A stretch of 64,000 nucleotides of DNA, taken from Trichopria drosophilae. Its lineage: Eukaryota > Arthropoda > Insecta > Hymenoptera > Diapriidae. Shown here piece after piece: positions 48,701 through 58,247 of the stretch (position 1 is the first letter of the stretch; each line of letters opens with the position of its first letter). The notes under the pieces were generated by a model. That model was not told where the DNA came from. It saw only the letters and a program-made list of their open reading frames with translations, and did no database searches. The DNA lies in assembly GCA_030407085.1 (NCBI GenBank), contig CM059584.1:145070001-145134000 (forward strand), written 5' to 3'. The translations under genes were made by a program, and so were the position numbers.

Positions 48701-51700
48701 AGCCCAAGTTTTAAAGATTATTTAATTTATAAGACTACTTTCAGAGCTCTTCAACAGGTATTTTTGCTGTTCTTATTAGTTATCTTGAGACCTTATAATC
48801 GAGAAGTCTTGTAGAGCGACATACAAGTCTTCTTAAAAGTAACTTTAAGAGCTCTTTCTGGGCAATATTTAAGAAGCCTTAACATTTGTAAGATCACTTT
48901 AAGAGCTTTTTAAAATATCTTTCTGCTGTTCTTATTGGAACCTTTGGGGCCTTACAATTGACAAGTTTTGTAGATGCATACGTTTTCTTAAAATCGATAT
49001 AAGAGCTCTTTCTGAGCAATATTTAAGAAGTCTTAAAGCACGCAAGTCCACATTACGAGTTCCTTAAGAGGCGTAGTTGTTGAGATCTTATAATTGAGAA
49101 GTTTTATAGAGTGACGCATAAGTCTTCTTAAAGGTAACTTTCAGAGCTCTTTCTAATCAGTATTTAAGAACTCTTAAAATGTCTATGGCCACTTTAAGAA
49201 GTTTTTTTATTGTTCTAATTAGAAATCTTGAGACCTTATAATTGAGAAGTTTTGAAGGGCGACACATACTTTTAAGATATCTTAAATTTTGCAAGAACAC
49301 TTTAAGAGCTCTTTAAGAGATCTTTTTGCTGTTTGAGCTATGTTTGTATATAACCATACCAAGCGATTCTTTTTTTTCTAGACTATAAGAAATATCTCTT
49401 TGAAACTAAAAACTAAAAACAAAAAATGCCGTAAAATTGCGAAAGTAAAAAAATTGTAATTTTGACATTTTTATCCAAACGAATATTGGAAATTAGATTA
49501 GGATTAGGAGCATTCACTCGAATAGGTTTAGTGGAAATATTAATACTTATAATTTATATTAAATGCAGGCTCGTGAACAAAATCAAGGAAGGATCAGTGA
49601 AGAAAATTAATCAAACAACATCGGCATTCAAATGCATGGAGAACATCAATGCTTTCCTCGAAATTGCCAGAGCCCTTGGAGTTCCTGCACAAGAAACCTT
49701 CCAGACCGTCGACCTGTGGGAAAGACAGAATCTTAATTCCGTTGTTATATGCTTACAATCACTTGGCAGAAAGGTACAAACACTTTCTTTAAAGTCTTAT
49801 TTATTTGTTACTAGTCACGACCGAACGTGACTATCGATACTGACTCAACATTTTCTTCACATTTTCACATTTCTTTGCATACTCTTCGGAAAACCTGGAA
49901 TGAGAACTAAAAAAATGAAATAATGAAATTTCAACAATTCTTTTTGTTTTCTATTTACGGGTTATGTAGAAGGTTGGATATATTCAGAAGTATATGAAGA
50001 AAATTCTGTGTTATTATTGTTAAATAAATGCTTTTAAATATTTGGTACAAAAGATATGTCATTTCAAAAAAAGTTAACGTAGTTTAAGTCTGAATAAGTC
50101 AAAAACTACTAATAAAGTTAACTATGGTAACTTAAATTGAATTAATATTGAATGTTACTAGTCAAGAGGAAAAAAACTCATCTATTTTTCAAATTCTGCT
50201 AATCTCAAATTAAAAATTGTATTTTTTAATATCCTGGTACTAAAATGTTTTAGTCCAAATTTACAAAATAAAAAATTTAGTAATGTTAGTCATAAAAATT
50301 ATATAACTAAGTTACTAAAATACTTTATCCGTATTGAACCAAATTTGATTAAAAAGTCGACAACTAATAGATCCTCTAACAAGGAAAAGTAACTACTATT
50401 AGTAGTTATACTAATTATGTATAGTTATAATAACAACATTCTACTAATATGAAAATTAGAAATAGGATTTTTAATTCAGTATTGTGTTACTGTAATGACT
50501 ACGTAGTTTACTTATCTGAATATATTGAAATGATTAGTTAGATTTGACCAACAGATTCGTAGCTTTAGGAGTTCAAAGTCAGCGACTAAAGGAATTAGTA
50601 AAGACTTGTACTGTTTCATTAGCCATCTCGGAAGTAAAATGTCGACGACTAATAACAATCTCAAATTAGATATTGCATGTTTTAATACCTTATTACTAAA
50701 ATGAATGAGCCAAATTTTACTAATTAGTAGTTTTAGGAGTGAAAACTCATGCACTAAATGAACCAATAACTATCAAAACATTTGTAAAATTCTACTAAAC
50801 TCAAACTAGGAATTCTATTATTTATATCTTCTTACTGAAGTGTATTAGCTAAATTTGACCAATAGTTTTAAGAGTTAAAGAGATTTACTAATAGAAAACA
50901 AATAACTACCAATCCATCGATCTTATTCTACTAATTATAAATAAGAAATTTTATTTTTAAATATCGTTTCCTAGTCAAAAACTATGGTATTAACTAGTAT
51001 TAAGATATTTAAACTACTAATGTATTAACATGTATTAACGTGCACTAAAAACCCTTCGTGAAATTTGATTAAAAATTAGTCATATTAAGAATCAAAATTA
51101 GGCAACTAATAGAATTAGTAAAGAGTTGTACTTATAAGGAGCCAATAGCTACTGAGCCATTCTTCAAATTTTTAATTTTAAAAAATTATATTTTATAATA
51201 TCTTATTACTAAAACAATTTATTAAATTTGACTAGTTATTAAGTAATGCTTTTTACAAATAGTAAACAAATAAAATAGGTTGGTCAAATTCTACTAAAGT
51301 AAAAAAAATCGTTTGCTATTAAAAAACGATTGTCTTAACTAATAGTATATTCGAATTATTAAAATAAAGCAAAGTACTACTGCTCCATTAGTTAGTTAGT
51401 GTACATTCTACTAATACCAGTTTAATAATCTTACTTTTTAGTACCAGATTAAAGAAGAAAATTATCTAAATTTGTAGTTTTAGAAGTCAACCGTTCGAAA
51501 CTAATAGAATTAGTAAATATTTTTACTAATACAGAGCAAATAGCTACAAATCAATTATTCAACTTCTGTTATGTAGATTTTAATGTCTCATTAATAAATT
51601 AATTAGTATAAGTTGACTAATTAGTTAGCATTTTATATTCCCTCTATATTAGTAAAAATTTTTGCAAATTAAGTGGCTAAAACACCTTAATAAGACACGT

Positions 51701-52538
51701 TATAGAGATAGCTTAATATTGACTATCTACTTTAATCAAATTCATTAAAAATAACGAATTTCAGTGAATTCTCAATTAATTATTAATGTTTAGACTAGCA
51801 AAACAGATCGGCTAATTTCTTTGGTGTTTTTTAAAACATCCTATGAAATAATGACTGTAACTGCTGCCGAACGTGAATTTCGAAAATTCAATCATTTTTA
51901 ATTTACTTTGCATCGTAGATTTCTGTCGTATCGGCTGATCATTGAGAAAAATAATAAATTTCCAAAATTTGTTGGTCATCTCTCGATAATTTTCTTTTAT
52001 ATTTTTTACAAGATCATGTGTAATGATTAGAATAATATCTGAATTTTAACAAATAAATTCAGAACACTTTAGTTCTTGAAAGAAAATAACCTTAAATTAC
52101 CTTATGGCGTATCACTCTAGAACTCTCTTAGTGCATATACTATGCCTTATTCCGCGCAGTAGACATTAATAACTATAAGTAATTCTTACTTAAATCTGTT
52201 GTGAAACTTAATGAAACTTGTTAATTAGAAAAAAGGTTGGATTCGAACTGTTTAATGACTATTAATGCCTGGATTATCTTCCGTTGATAAAGAAATGTAA
52301 AAATCATTATAATATAAATTTATAAAATGCCTTGTTTTTATTATTAATATTTTTTTACTATTTCCAGGCCGGAAAATTCGGTGTGCCAAGCATTGGACCA
52401 AAAGAAGCCGACAAGAACGTCCGCAACTTCACAGACGAGCAACTTCGAGCGGGTCACGGAGTTATCAGCTTACAATACGGAAGCAACAAAGGAGCCACCC
52501 AAAGTGGTATAAATTTTGGAAACACTCGTCATATGTAA
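21728..52538 (+). CDS. Chd64: Calponin/transgelin family protein, Chd64-like (four coding exons, 188 aa)
   Basis: Coding exons 21728-21781, 48351-48487, 49569-49773 and 52368-52538 join in frame, with GT donors and AG acceptors at all three introns, to 188 codons. The protein is a short N-terminal tail (MAANRAAKSGFAAEAQR), a single calponin-homology domain (about residues 22-133, with YSEQLAQECLEWI, DNFYEILKDGTLLC and ETFQTVDLWERQNLNSVV) and one C-terminal calponin-type repeat (about 163-186, VISLQYGSNKGATQSGINFG) ending GNTRHM. Length and layout match the insect Chd64/transgelin group and not Mp20, whose repeat and tail differ. This family binds actin filaments. In Drosophila Chd64 has also been reported to bind a juvenile-hormone response element together with FKBP39. 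Introns are 26.6, 1.1 and 2.6 kb; the first is exceptionally long. The start is supported by the conserved N-terminus and an A at -3. Confidence 0.93.
25340..26375. repeat. Tandem satellite with GGAGTAAAATTTACTCCAAAA core
   Basis: Six or so diverged monomers of roughly 155-190 bp run head to tail. Each carries TTGGAGTAAAATTTACTCCAAAA-type wording (near 25350, 25495, 25845, 26035, 26165 and 26340), then GAGTAAAC.., CTCCTTCGGAATACA..., CACTCCAACAATTTTAGAT and TAATTAATCAATACTAATAAAC. The GGAGTAAA/TTTACTCC part is self-complementary. A relative of one monomer lies at about 59140-59280 in the intergenic region. Confidence 0.8.
27760..28110 (-). other. Unidentified 116-codon open frame
   Basis: An ATG-initiated frame on the strand opposite the host gene, with a GC-richer middle (about 27890-28090, encoding MADGFRDGRALPSLAMG). 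No domain is recognised and no splice sites clearly frame it. An overlapping 63-codon frame ends at its start. It may be a decayed gene fragment or chance. Confidence 0.15.
28676..28897 (-). other. Unidentified 73-codon open frame, possible exon
   Basis: ATG-initiated on the minus strand, with balanced codon use rather than AT-driven composition (starts MLSRFLGSIESIDLESTYDL). A CG|GTAGGA donor-like site lies in it at about 28742. I recognise no family. It could be an exon of a nested gene, a retrocopy fragment or chance. Confidence 0.2.
29668..29700 (-). ncRNA. Hammerhead-ribozyme-like motif of a Penelope-like element
   Basis: On the minus strand the order is CTGAAGA, GGGTC, a 9-base loop AAAACAAAC, GACC, then GAAACGTC. 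This matches the hammerhead core: CUGANGA (position 7 = A), stem II GGUC/GACC with one extra G, GAAA, and a cleavage site after GUC. Stem III would be the self-complementary ACGT, as in the minimal, dimer-active hammerheads reported in Penelope-like retroelements. Stem I partners are weak here, so activity is uncertain. It lies about 110 bases downstream of Penelope-like coding sequence on the same strand. Confidence 0.6.
29809..30090 (-). pseudogene. Penelope-like retroelement 3' coding fragment
   Basis: The open frame 29809-30051, extended upstream to about 30090, reads RVTHHLFEVTKYF..KTVNINKIKILGNTYPLMKTFE. This resembles the C-terminal part of the Penelope GIY-YIG endonuclease region, where an H..(x)..F.F.N(V/I)KIL pattern is followed by a (K/R)R-L-SEM-IKK helix. 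It then turns into Asn/Lys/Gln-rich sequence (ENKNDNIETPKNN, TGKQKQNQIQIQ). No reverse transcriptase domain remains nearby. The position just upstream of a hammerhead-like motif on the same strand strengthens the call. Confidence 0.45.
31910..32146. mobile_element. Foldback MITE with long inverted arms
   Basis: The left arm (31910-31985) carries AACCAGTATTGGTATCTAG, ACTGGCACACAGTAACCGGT and ATTGGGTATCTAG. The complement of the right arm (32080-32146) carries AACCAGTACTGGTCTCTAG, ACTGGCACAGAGTAACCGGT and ACTGGGGATCTA in the same order. The similarity continues inward through ATAAAAATTC. The whole element is about 235 bp and can fold into one long hairpin. Target duplication is not clear. Confidence 0.75.
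33255..33472. mobile_element. MITE-like element with CAGTA..CCTCCCAAT ends
   Basis: The left end reads CAGTATATCC..CCCTCCCAATTTTAG and the complement of the right end reads CAGTACTGCCTCCCAATAGT, so the ends match in inverted order with a small gap. The interior shares GCATGCGC and TACTTGGATT words with the element at 37.6 kb, suggesting the same family. The left end is preceded by TA; the right flank is not. Confidence 0.45.
33480..37015. other. Intronic AT-rich stretch, nothing recognised
   Basis: Several 65-90-codon open frames lie here on both strands, but all are low-complexity or hydrophobic AT-driven sequences without recognisable domains. I see no repeat order or RNA gene. Confidence 0.45.
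37021..37215. mobile_element. Hairpin-forming foldback element next to a TTAGG run
   Basis: The 38 bases at 37047-37084 (starting GTCGTCTACGAAAAGTTATT) are an inverted copy of 37147-37184 with 4 differences, separated by a 62-base loop. Weaker inverted similarity extends outward (GGTTAGC.CCAG.T on the left against AGCTTAACTTCCCAGTT as complement on the right). Each outer side carries TTAGG units. Confidence 0.7.
37218..37256 (+). repeat. Interstitial TTAGG repeat, second site
   Basis: Seven perfect TTAGG units lie directly right of the foldback element, followed by decayed units (GATACGTTAGG, TTATGTTACG) to about 37330. This is the insect telomere word away from a telomere. Confidence 0.85.
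37636..37890. mobile_element. TA-flanked MITE with CAGTA(G/C)TCCTTCCCTTATTCTAA ends
   Basis: TA at 37636-37637 and 37889-37890 flanks a 251-bp element. Its ends CAGTAGTCCTTCCCTTATTC and (complement of the right end) CAGTACTCCTTCCCTTATTC differ at one base in the first 20. A second, internal TTCCCTTATTCTAATTTTCCC copy lies near 37690-37715. The interior holds CGCATGCGCC and a CACGTCAACACACGTCAG stretch. The TA duplication fits a Tc1/mariner-type non-autonomous element. Confidence 0.85.
39105..39720. repeat. Tandem repeat with AAGAGCTCTT and CATCCTCAAACGATGT blocks
   Basis: Three diverged units begin at about 39108, 39378 and 39679. Each starts with an AACTTGT(C/T)AAACAAGTCCATCCTCAAACGATGT-like block and then carries GAGCTCTTT, GACACATAAG and TTAAGACA words (periods about 270 and 300 bases). 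Another fragment with AAGAGCTCT lies at 40155-40245. The GAGCTC/CACATAAG part is the same family as the tandem repeat in intron 2 (48.7-49.3 kb). Confidence 0.7.
39760..40150. other. GC-richer island in intron 1 with a 150-codon frame
   Basis: The patch sits between two fragments of the GAGCTC repeat family and is richer in GC and CpG than its flanks. A plus-strand frame (39717-40169, TTG-initiated) runs through it but shows no domain I recognise. It may be transposon interior, an enhancer or an unrecognised exon. Confidence 0.25.
42835..44212. repeat. Element or cluster with repeated AGGGA(G/A)CAAAATA words and large palindromes
   Basis: AGGGAACAAAATACTATTTTC at 42960 faces inverted copies TATTTTGCTCCCTA (44192-44205), AGGGAGCAAAATACC (44123) and GTTCCCTATATTGCGGGAGT (44080). 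A perfect 22-bp palindrome centred on CCTAGG lies at about 43170-43191 in the middle, and a near-perfect palindrome of GCGCAAAAT arms is at 42842-42862. The order suggests a decayed foldback element of about 1.3 kb, but target duplications were not found. Confidence 0.45.
46040..46460. promoter_or_regulatory. GC/CpG-richer island 2 kb upstream of exon 2
   Basis: About 400 bases are clearly richer in CpG than the rest of intron 1, with CGCATGC, TGCGCAATCC and GCGATACGCACAAG words and no open exon. Its position late in a 26-kb intron fits an enhancer or a second promoter. This is inferred from composition only. Confidence 0.25.
46645..46775 (-). repeat. tRNA-derived SINE-like sequence, copy 2
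   Basis: On the minus strand a well-formed T arm, CCGGG-TTCAAGT-TCCGG, follows ATCGGTAATCAAGAGGTC, which looks like the anticodon-arm and variable region of a tRNA. CGCGTCAAATACC and a T run follow. The block order matches the plus-strand copy near 3.2 kb. The 5' part (TTGAAATTGGACGACATT) lacks a good A box, so this is a short or truncated SINE copy and not a functional tRNA. Confidence 0.6.
48351..48487 (+). CDS. Chd64: Chd64-like coding exon 2 (residues 19-64, first half of CH domain)
   Basis: Acceptor TTAATTACAG, donor AG|GTACAA. It begins INRKYSEQLAQECLEW and ends DGTLLC with a split codon (AG|G, Arg64) completed by exon 3. In frame with exon 1. Confidence 0.93.
48700..49335. repeat. Tandem repeat filling intron 2 (GAGCTCTTT family)
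   Basis: At least four diverged units with spacing of about 140-165 bases carry the ordered words TAATTGAGAAGT, GCGACACATAAGTCTTCTTAAA, TTTAAGAGCTCTTTCTGAGCAATATT and TAAGAAGTCTTAAA. The best copies start near 48809, 48971 and 49112. The same family occurs in intron 1 at 39.1-39.7 kb, and isolated AAGAACTCTTA words occur near 53520. Confidence 0.8.
49569..49773 (+). CDS. Chd64: Chd64-like coding exon 3 (residues 64-132, second half of CH domain)
   Basis: Acceptor AAATGCAG, donor AAG|GTACAA. It encodes LVNKIKEGSVKKIN through the highly conserved TVDLWERQNLNSVV to LQSLGRK, completing the calponin-homology domain. It ends in phase 0. Confidence 0.94.
50060..51720. repeat. Degenerate tandem repeat filling most of intron 3
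   Basis: Blocks of AATTTGAC(T/C)AATTAGTAGTTTTAGGAGT, then ACTAAT(A)GAATTAGTAAA, then AAATAACTACCAATCCAT and TTCTACTAATTATAAATAAG recur every 140-190 bases with strong divergence. The same TTAGTA/TACTAA wording occurs dispersed in intron 1. The open frames here are by-products. Confidence 0.6.
52368..52538 (+). CDS. Chd64: Chd64-like coding exon 4 (residues 133-188, calponin repeat)
   Basis: Acceptor TATTTCCAG. It encodes AGKFGVPSIGPKEADKN, then NFTDEQLRAG, the single calponin-type repeat and GNTRHM before TAA at 52536-52538. The GC content and conservation are unmistakably coding. Confidence 0.95.
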   Translation, partial: AGKFGVPSIGPKEADKNVRNFTDEQLRAGHGVISLQYGSNKGATQSGINFGNTRHM

Positions 52539-53345
52539 ACTCATCGGAGTCACTCCATCGTTATTCTTATTCAATAAGAGTCAGGAACCACTCGTAACGG
52601 TTTACTTACGACGACAATATTAATAGATGTGTCTTATGTGTGTCGTAAGGCCTACAATCTTCCAAGGGTCCATCAGAACTGTCATATATTCTTATATATA
52701 ATGTTCTTATTCCTCGTCAGGAAGAGACTTAAAAAAACATACGAAAACTGCAAGAAACAATATTTAACAAGTTGGATTTCGTCGAGTGCAACGAAGTAAC
52801 GCAGGAAATGAATGTTGTTCGCCAACGTTTAGTTTACGACAAAAAGAAATGAGGCATCTTTGAATGGAAATTCAAAATTATCATTACGTTTATTTACAAC
52901 GTGTACGTTGTAGAAATAGATAGGTACTTTACCGTATTGTTGACGTAGAACTTCATCATTCTACCAGAAACCCTTATGTGAAATGTTTACGGTGGATATA
53001 TTTTGATTATTATTACTTTACTTATTTTATTGCGCGATTATAAATATATAGATATAATGTTACATTAAGTATTTTGTACAAACTACTTTTGGCGGTTGAA
53101 ATTCTGAGAATTTACGCGATTGGAACTTCAAAATGCTTGTAATCAATAAACGTGCCACGAGGCTACTCAAAATTCTACTTGTGTCAAATATGTACTACTT
53201 CGTTTCTTATACCTTTATAGACGTAAACCCAAATATAGTGAACTGCTCTAAGAGCAGTGTAAATTGTATTAAATATCACCCAGAAAGAACTCTCAAATGT
53301 GAGCTTTCACAGTCGCTATAAAATAAAACCATAGTTGCTCCTATA
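52539..53345 (+). other. 3' UTR of the Chd64-like gene
   Basis: The sequence after the stop keeps a slightly higher complexity than the flanks. AATAAA hexamers occur at 53145-53150 and 53322-53327, giving likely polyadenylation about 620-810 bases after the stop. The small open frame at 53133-53321 lies in this tail. Confidence 0.6.
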
Positions 53346-54640
53346 TCATAATTTTATCTCATTATTTAATTGTAAATATTATATCTGTCAGGATATTATA
53401 AGTAAATGGCACCGAACTTTATATATGGATTCAAGCTCCATCTAGTGTCACAAGAAAAAAGTCAGATTAAAAAAATGTAGATCCCTTTACTGAACAAATT
53501 AAGAGATATTAAACTAAAGAAGACTTCTTTAAGAACTCTTATTTAAACTATCCCAACTTTCTAGACGCATTAATGGGGTGTTTTCGGAGATATCGTTGAA
53601 AACTAATTAAAAAAACGCTTTAAGAGTTACGTAGCCAGTTAAAAACTTTCCTGAATTAAACAACTATTTTTTTGTTTTTATAAACATTTCTTCTTTTTAA
53701 CAACTCTTAATTGTAGAAAATACCTAATTTTAGGGAAATTATTTACTTCAAAAACCTTTCAAAGTATTCAAAAATTGGCTGTAATTTATATTTGTATGAG
53801 AAGCAATGATTGGTGTAAAACAAATATTAATTGAAATAATGGTAAACATCTGCACATGAAGAATGAATAACAAAATAGCAGCTTCGAAGGATTTAGTGAT
53901 TAACAAATAGAACGTAAGTTACTTAGAACGTTTGAAACGTTCTCCATCATGTTCTACATCTTAAAAATAGCATATCTAGAAAAAAAATGATCAACTAAGA
54001 GTTTTATCGTTGCCTATTAAAACTGTAATCCTTTAATACAAAAATTGATGGTAAAACTATTTTAAAAGGTCAAAATAGAAAAATAGTTCCATTTGAGTAA
54101 AAAATTGTAGCTCGTTTTTGAGAGCTTACATACAAAGTAATAATAGTGAATGTAAACAAACATAATTTTACACGGAATATATTACTTTACGTGTGAAAAA
54201 CATGACAAAAATAATTTTTTGTTTCTTGGCGAATTTTTATTTTGATAACGAGTTAAAATTTCCTTTATTTATTTATTGATTTTTTGAGCGTTTTGAATAA
54301 ATACGTAATTTGTCTATCATTTATGATATAATGTGTCAATAATCAATTGAATAAATAATTAAATACCCAGACGTATCTTGGATCTTAATATAATAATTGT
54401 ATAATAAACTGAAAACTATTTTTTTTTACATAATTAAAATGAATTATTACGTCCAGGACATTATATCCGTGAGTCCTGCTGAAGAGCACAATATGACATC
54501 CTGGTACGAAACACATTTTAACAATAGTTATGATAATCAGCGCTAGAGGGATGTTTCCTTTCAAATATTAAACGGTTATTAAATCCAAAATTTTATACAT
54601 AAGATCATAATTTATTACGATGGATCTGAAATGAGATCTC
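53345..54640. other. Intergenic AT-rich stretch, nothing recognised
   Basis: No gene or ordered repeat is seen, apart from scattered AAGAACTCTTA words related to the intron 2 repeat near 53520. Confidence 0.5.
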
Positions 54641-54646
54641 ATTACA

Positions 54647-54778
54647 TACCCAGACAACAAAATATAAACATAAAGACCTCATAATGACATCAGAAAACCC
54701 TCAGAAAGTGAGACATTTGACTTCTTTTAGAGCGCATTTCGAAATAATTCTGAACTCTTTTATTTTGCTGTCTGGGTA
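54647..54778. mobile_element. Short TA-flanked MITE with CCCAGACA ends
   Basis: TA at 54647-54648 and 54777-54778 flanks inverted ends CCCAGACAACAAAATA and (complement) CCCAGACAGCAAAATA, one mismatch in 16. Total length is about 130 bp with no coding. Confidence 0.8.
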
Positions 54779-54863
54779 TGTATATTTGCTTATTTATTCA
54801 AATGATTATGTACACATTATCATAAAGAATCGACAAATGCCAAGAATTCTCAATACACATTAA

Positions 54864-55582
54864 CCCAGCAATCGAGATTGAATAGGATTGGATTGAAAAT
54901 TTCAATTCATTTTGAATTCATACTTTGATTCCGTAAATATGTATTCAAATGGATTGAATTCCGAAGAAAGGAATCCATCTATATTCAATTTTACGTACAC
55001 AATTAGATAGTTTTGAGTCCGTAATATTGAATACAGATGTATACAAAGTTTTGTTTTTGAAAGAAAACTTTTCTTGCATTGAAATGAATACGCTTAGGTA
55101 GTTTTGAATCCGTAATGTTGAATATAGATGTATTCAAAGTTTTGTTTTTGATAGAAAACTTTTTTTTTGCATTGAAATGAATACGCTTCGCTGGTTCTGA
55201 ATCCCTAATGTTGAATACGGAGGCATTCAATATTTCGTTTTTAAGAAGGAAACTTTTTTTGGATTACTTTAGAATTCGTAATGTTGAATACGGAAGCATT
55301 CAATGTTTCGTTTTTAAATAGGAAACTGTTTTTGGATTGAAATGGATTCACTTGGATAGTTTTGAATCCGTAATGTTGAATACGGATGTATTTAAGATTT
55401 AATTTTTAATATAAAAACTTTTTTTGGATTGATATGAATTCAGAAAGTAACCTTTTTATTCGTATGAACGAATAGAATTATATTTACGTATTAAAATGGA
55501 TTCACCGTTGACAAAAGTATGGATTCAGAATTCAATAATTGAATCCAATTCTATACAACTCTATCCAAATTCGATTGCTGGG
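54864..55582. mobile_element. CCCAGCAATCGA-ended element with an internal tandem repeat
   Basis: Inverted ends CCCAGCAATCGA (54864) and TCGATTGCTGGG (ending 55582; one base differs just inside) enclose 719 bp. Inside, a unit starting GAATCCGTAATGTTGAATAC recurs five times, at about 55016, 55108, 55200, 55274 and 55365 (spacing 92, 92, 74 and 91). GGATTGAA/TTCAATCC words occur near both ends in inverted order. The terminal CCCAG is shared with the small MITE just to the left. Target duplication is not convincing. Confidence 0.7.
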
Positions 55583-55589
55583 AAGCTTG

Positions 55590-56765
55590 CCATTGATAAA
55601 CATTCCAACTATTTGCGGTCCACGTAGTTTCTGCTAATAAATCAACAATTGATGGACATTAGAATTCATATTAAAAACTCGTTAGAAATATGCTCTACAA
55701 AAATGTGAAATTTTTGAAGGTTGAACGAATTTTCTTAATTATTTTAACTCATGCATGTAAAATAGGCACATATTCGTAATATGGCTAGGGTTCTTTGTTT
55801 ATCTCAGGAATAAAAAAAAATATAATTTGAATGGGTTAATGTGGGCCGCAAGCACGAAACAGCAAAGTAAGAATAAAAAATAGATTTCAGAATATGCTAT
55901 TTCGTGTCAAACGTACTGTGAAGTTTTATAAAAAACGTTGCGCACATCAATATAACTTATATTTCTGTTTTCTACTATGTTTAGTTTCATGTTAAACATA
56001 AAATAAATTAATCCAGGGACCGAGTCATTTGTAAAGGGTAGATTGAATAAAACTTTGATTATTTCATTCGGAATTACCCAATTTTTGCTTTTCCAAATGC
56101 CTCTAGTTATCATATAAAAATACTTTGGCACTCTTTATTTTCTGCAAATATTGTAATTATGCGTATTAGAGTAAAGTTAAAAGTTCTGTGGATTTGCGCA
56201 CCAAAAAATATACATTTTATATTTAGGAATGTATTTTAATAGACGAGATGTCTTCTGTTGAAGATCTTGACGAATTAACACTATAAAATTGAACTGTCAA
56301 AAGTTAGATACCGTGCTCCTTTTACAGGTCATTGGTGTTATTCAACATTAGTCTCGTGAGTAACTTTCAAAACCAAATTAAAGTTAACAAATTCGATATA
56401 TTGAAAGGTGTATTATGGAGAGTAACTAAACATTCAGAAATGAAATAATTGTAGTAAAAACTTGAAATGTAAATTATAAAATATTGTGACGAAATTGCTA
56501 GAACGTTCGTGCGCGATTGCTGTTAATACTTTTACTTGCACGAATAGATGTTTTTCTCCGTATTATAATTTCTGGATTCACAAAGAGAAACAATTATTTC
56601 GATTAGAATCTGCCCCAAAACCAAATACACTGGTATCAAAATTCCATTTTAAATCATCCGAAATATAGTTTTTATTACAAAAACATTAATCTCATGGTTT
56701 CGTTGTTACTTCATAATCTGCTAAGTAAACGAAGTTAGCATGATTTAAGGCTTAATTTAATGCAT
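55590..56765. other. Intergenic AT-rich stretch, nothing recognised
   Basis: Open frames of 60-74 codons occur but have no recognisable domains. No repeat order is seen. Confidence 0.5.
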
Positions 56766-56768
56766 GAT

Positions 56769-57547
56769 TTAACCCTTTGAAGCACGTTGTTCCTCAAGGA
56801 CCACATTTTCAACCAGATAATTTCATTTATAAAATTTCATTTTTTTTAGGTATTTAAAAATATTAGTTGTATTTTTTAGTAACTAAGATATTTGTCTAAT
56901 ATTATACCACTAATGTTCAAATTTCATTTGTTCTAAAATTGTTATAAATAAACAAACACTAAAAAAATGCATTTTATTAAAAAAAAGGCGTTTTTCAGCT
57001 TATTTTAGTTTCGATTTTCATGGCAATTTTTACTCAGGTGTTTTTATGGCCGACGAATCCGGGATTTCCAAAATTCAAAATGGCAGCACACGAATTTTTA
57101 ACATAGCATGTATTTATGTCTCCAAACGTTTATTGGAAGATTTTTGAGGCCCTGACGTACGGGGGTAATACGTTTTCAATTTTGAAAACTCTGAGATGGC
57201 ACATTCGAAATTTGCAAATACTATTTTTGAAGATTTTTTAGATTAAGAAATACTAAAATTTAGTTGAAAAATTGTACAATAGATATTGCCGACTTTGAGT
57301 GCTTACCCTTAGTATAACCCAGAGCTAAAAACGAGGACGTAGTAAGCTTGTAGCTCCACATTTTTTTTAATACCATTTTTGTTTTTTGTTTTTATATTTT
57401 TGTATATCTTTTGTTTTTTTCTTAATATTTTTTGCTAATTTTTTTTTCATTTTTTTATGCTCCTTCTGTTTTTTATTCTTGATCCCCCCGGGTAATAAAT
57501 TCCAACCGTTTTCCATGTAAAGAAAAATGTGAGCTTCAAAGGATTAA
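56769..57547. mobile_element. TTAA-flanked non-autonomous element with CCCTTTGAAGC ends
   Basis: TTAA at 56769-56772 and 57544-57547 flanks inverted ends CCCTTTGAAGC and (complement) TCCTTTGAAGC. The interior of about 770 bp has no transposase but contains CCGACGAATCCGGGATTTCC and TTCAAAATGGCAGCA words like those in the TTAA element at 14 kb and the tandem repeat at 5.7 kb. It is probably a piggyBac-type relative. Confidence 0.6.
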
Positions 57548-57730
57548 AACAGAAATCTTCTTATAATATTGGACCATTGTATGTTTTTGTTGAATTCCGG
57601 ACTTATTTGCATTACAATTATAATATAAAAAAAAACAGTTCAAATTTATTAATATTTTCTTAAGTGAAATATCTCTTCAAATGTTTCTTTAAATATCAAA
57701 GTGACGAGGTGTTAATAAAAAAGTTGGAAT

Positions 57731-57765
57731 GACGTTTCGGCTATGAATTTTAGCCCTCTTTTCAG
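57731..57765 (-). ncRNA. Hammerhead-ribozyme-like motif of a Penelope-like element, second copy
   Basis: On the minus strand the order is CTGAAAAGA, GGGCT, loop AAAATTCAT, AGCC, then GAAACGTC. Stem II GGCT/AGCC is perfect and GAAAC-GTC is intact, but the CUGANGA box has two extra A. The copy is therefore probably inactive. It shares layout with the 29.7-kb motif and lies about 830 bases downstream, on the same strand, of a Penelope-like coding fragment. Confidence 0.5.
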
Positions 57766-58247
57766 TTCTTTTAAAAACTTCTGTTAAGTCAATTTTTTAA
57801 ATAATTATATTTGTTCCATCTTACCTTAAGTTATTGTTGGTAATTTCATTTTATTGAATACCTGGATGTTATTGAGTACTCTAAAAATAAAATGAATTTT
57901 ATGAGTATTTAATACTCAGTAAGATTTCACTAGATATTATTTTTTTAATTAAAAAATACCTATACTACTTTAACGCCGCTTTTGAAAATTGTTTACGATT
58001 TTGACAAAAGTAGTTAGGAGACGGAAAATTTCTTACAACATTTGACTTTTACAATAGCGTTTTGTTTTGGTTTTTTTTTGTTGACATTCTTATAACTTTA
58101 TTATCGGTAAGTAAACATCTGGTAAATTTGATTGTTCAAATCGAATATTAACTGATTTTTTATTTTTTTTAATAAAGTAATTTTCTAAATGTTTGCGTTT
58201 AAATTTATTCCTTTCCATGGCTAAGATTTTTATATTATTAAAAATTT

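Noticed and set aside
49462..49830. 122-codon frame starting upstream of exon 3 as a separate protein
   Set aside because: It is exon 3 of the Chd64-like gene read through its flanking intron sequence; the splice sites and the conserved CH domain define the true exon.
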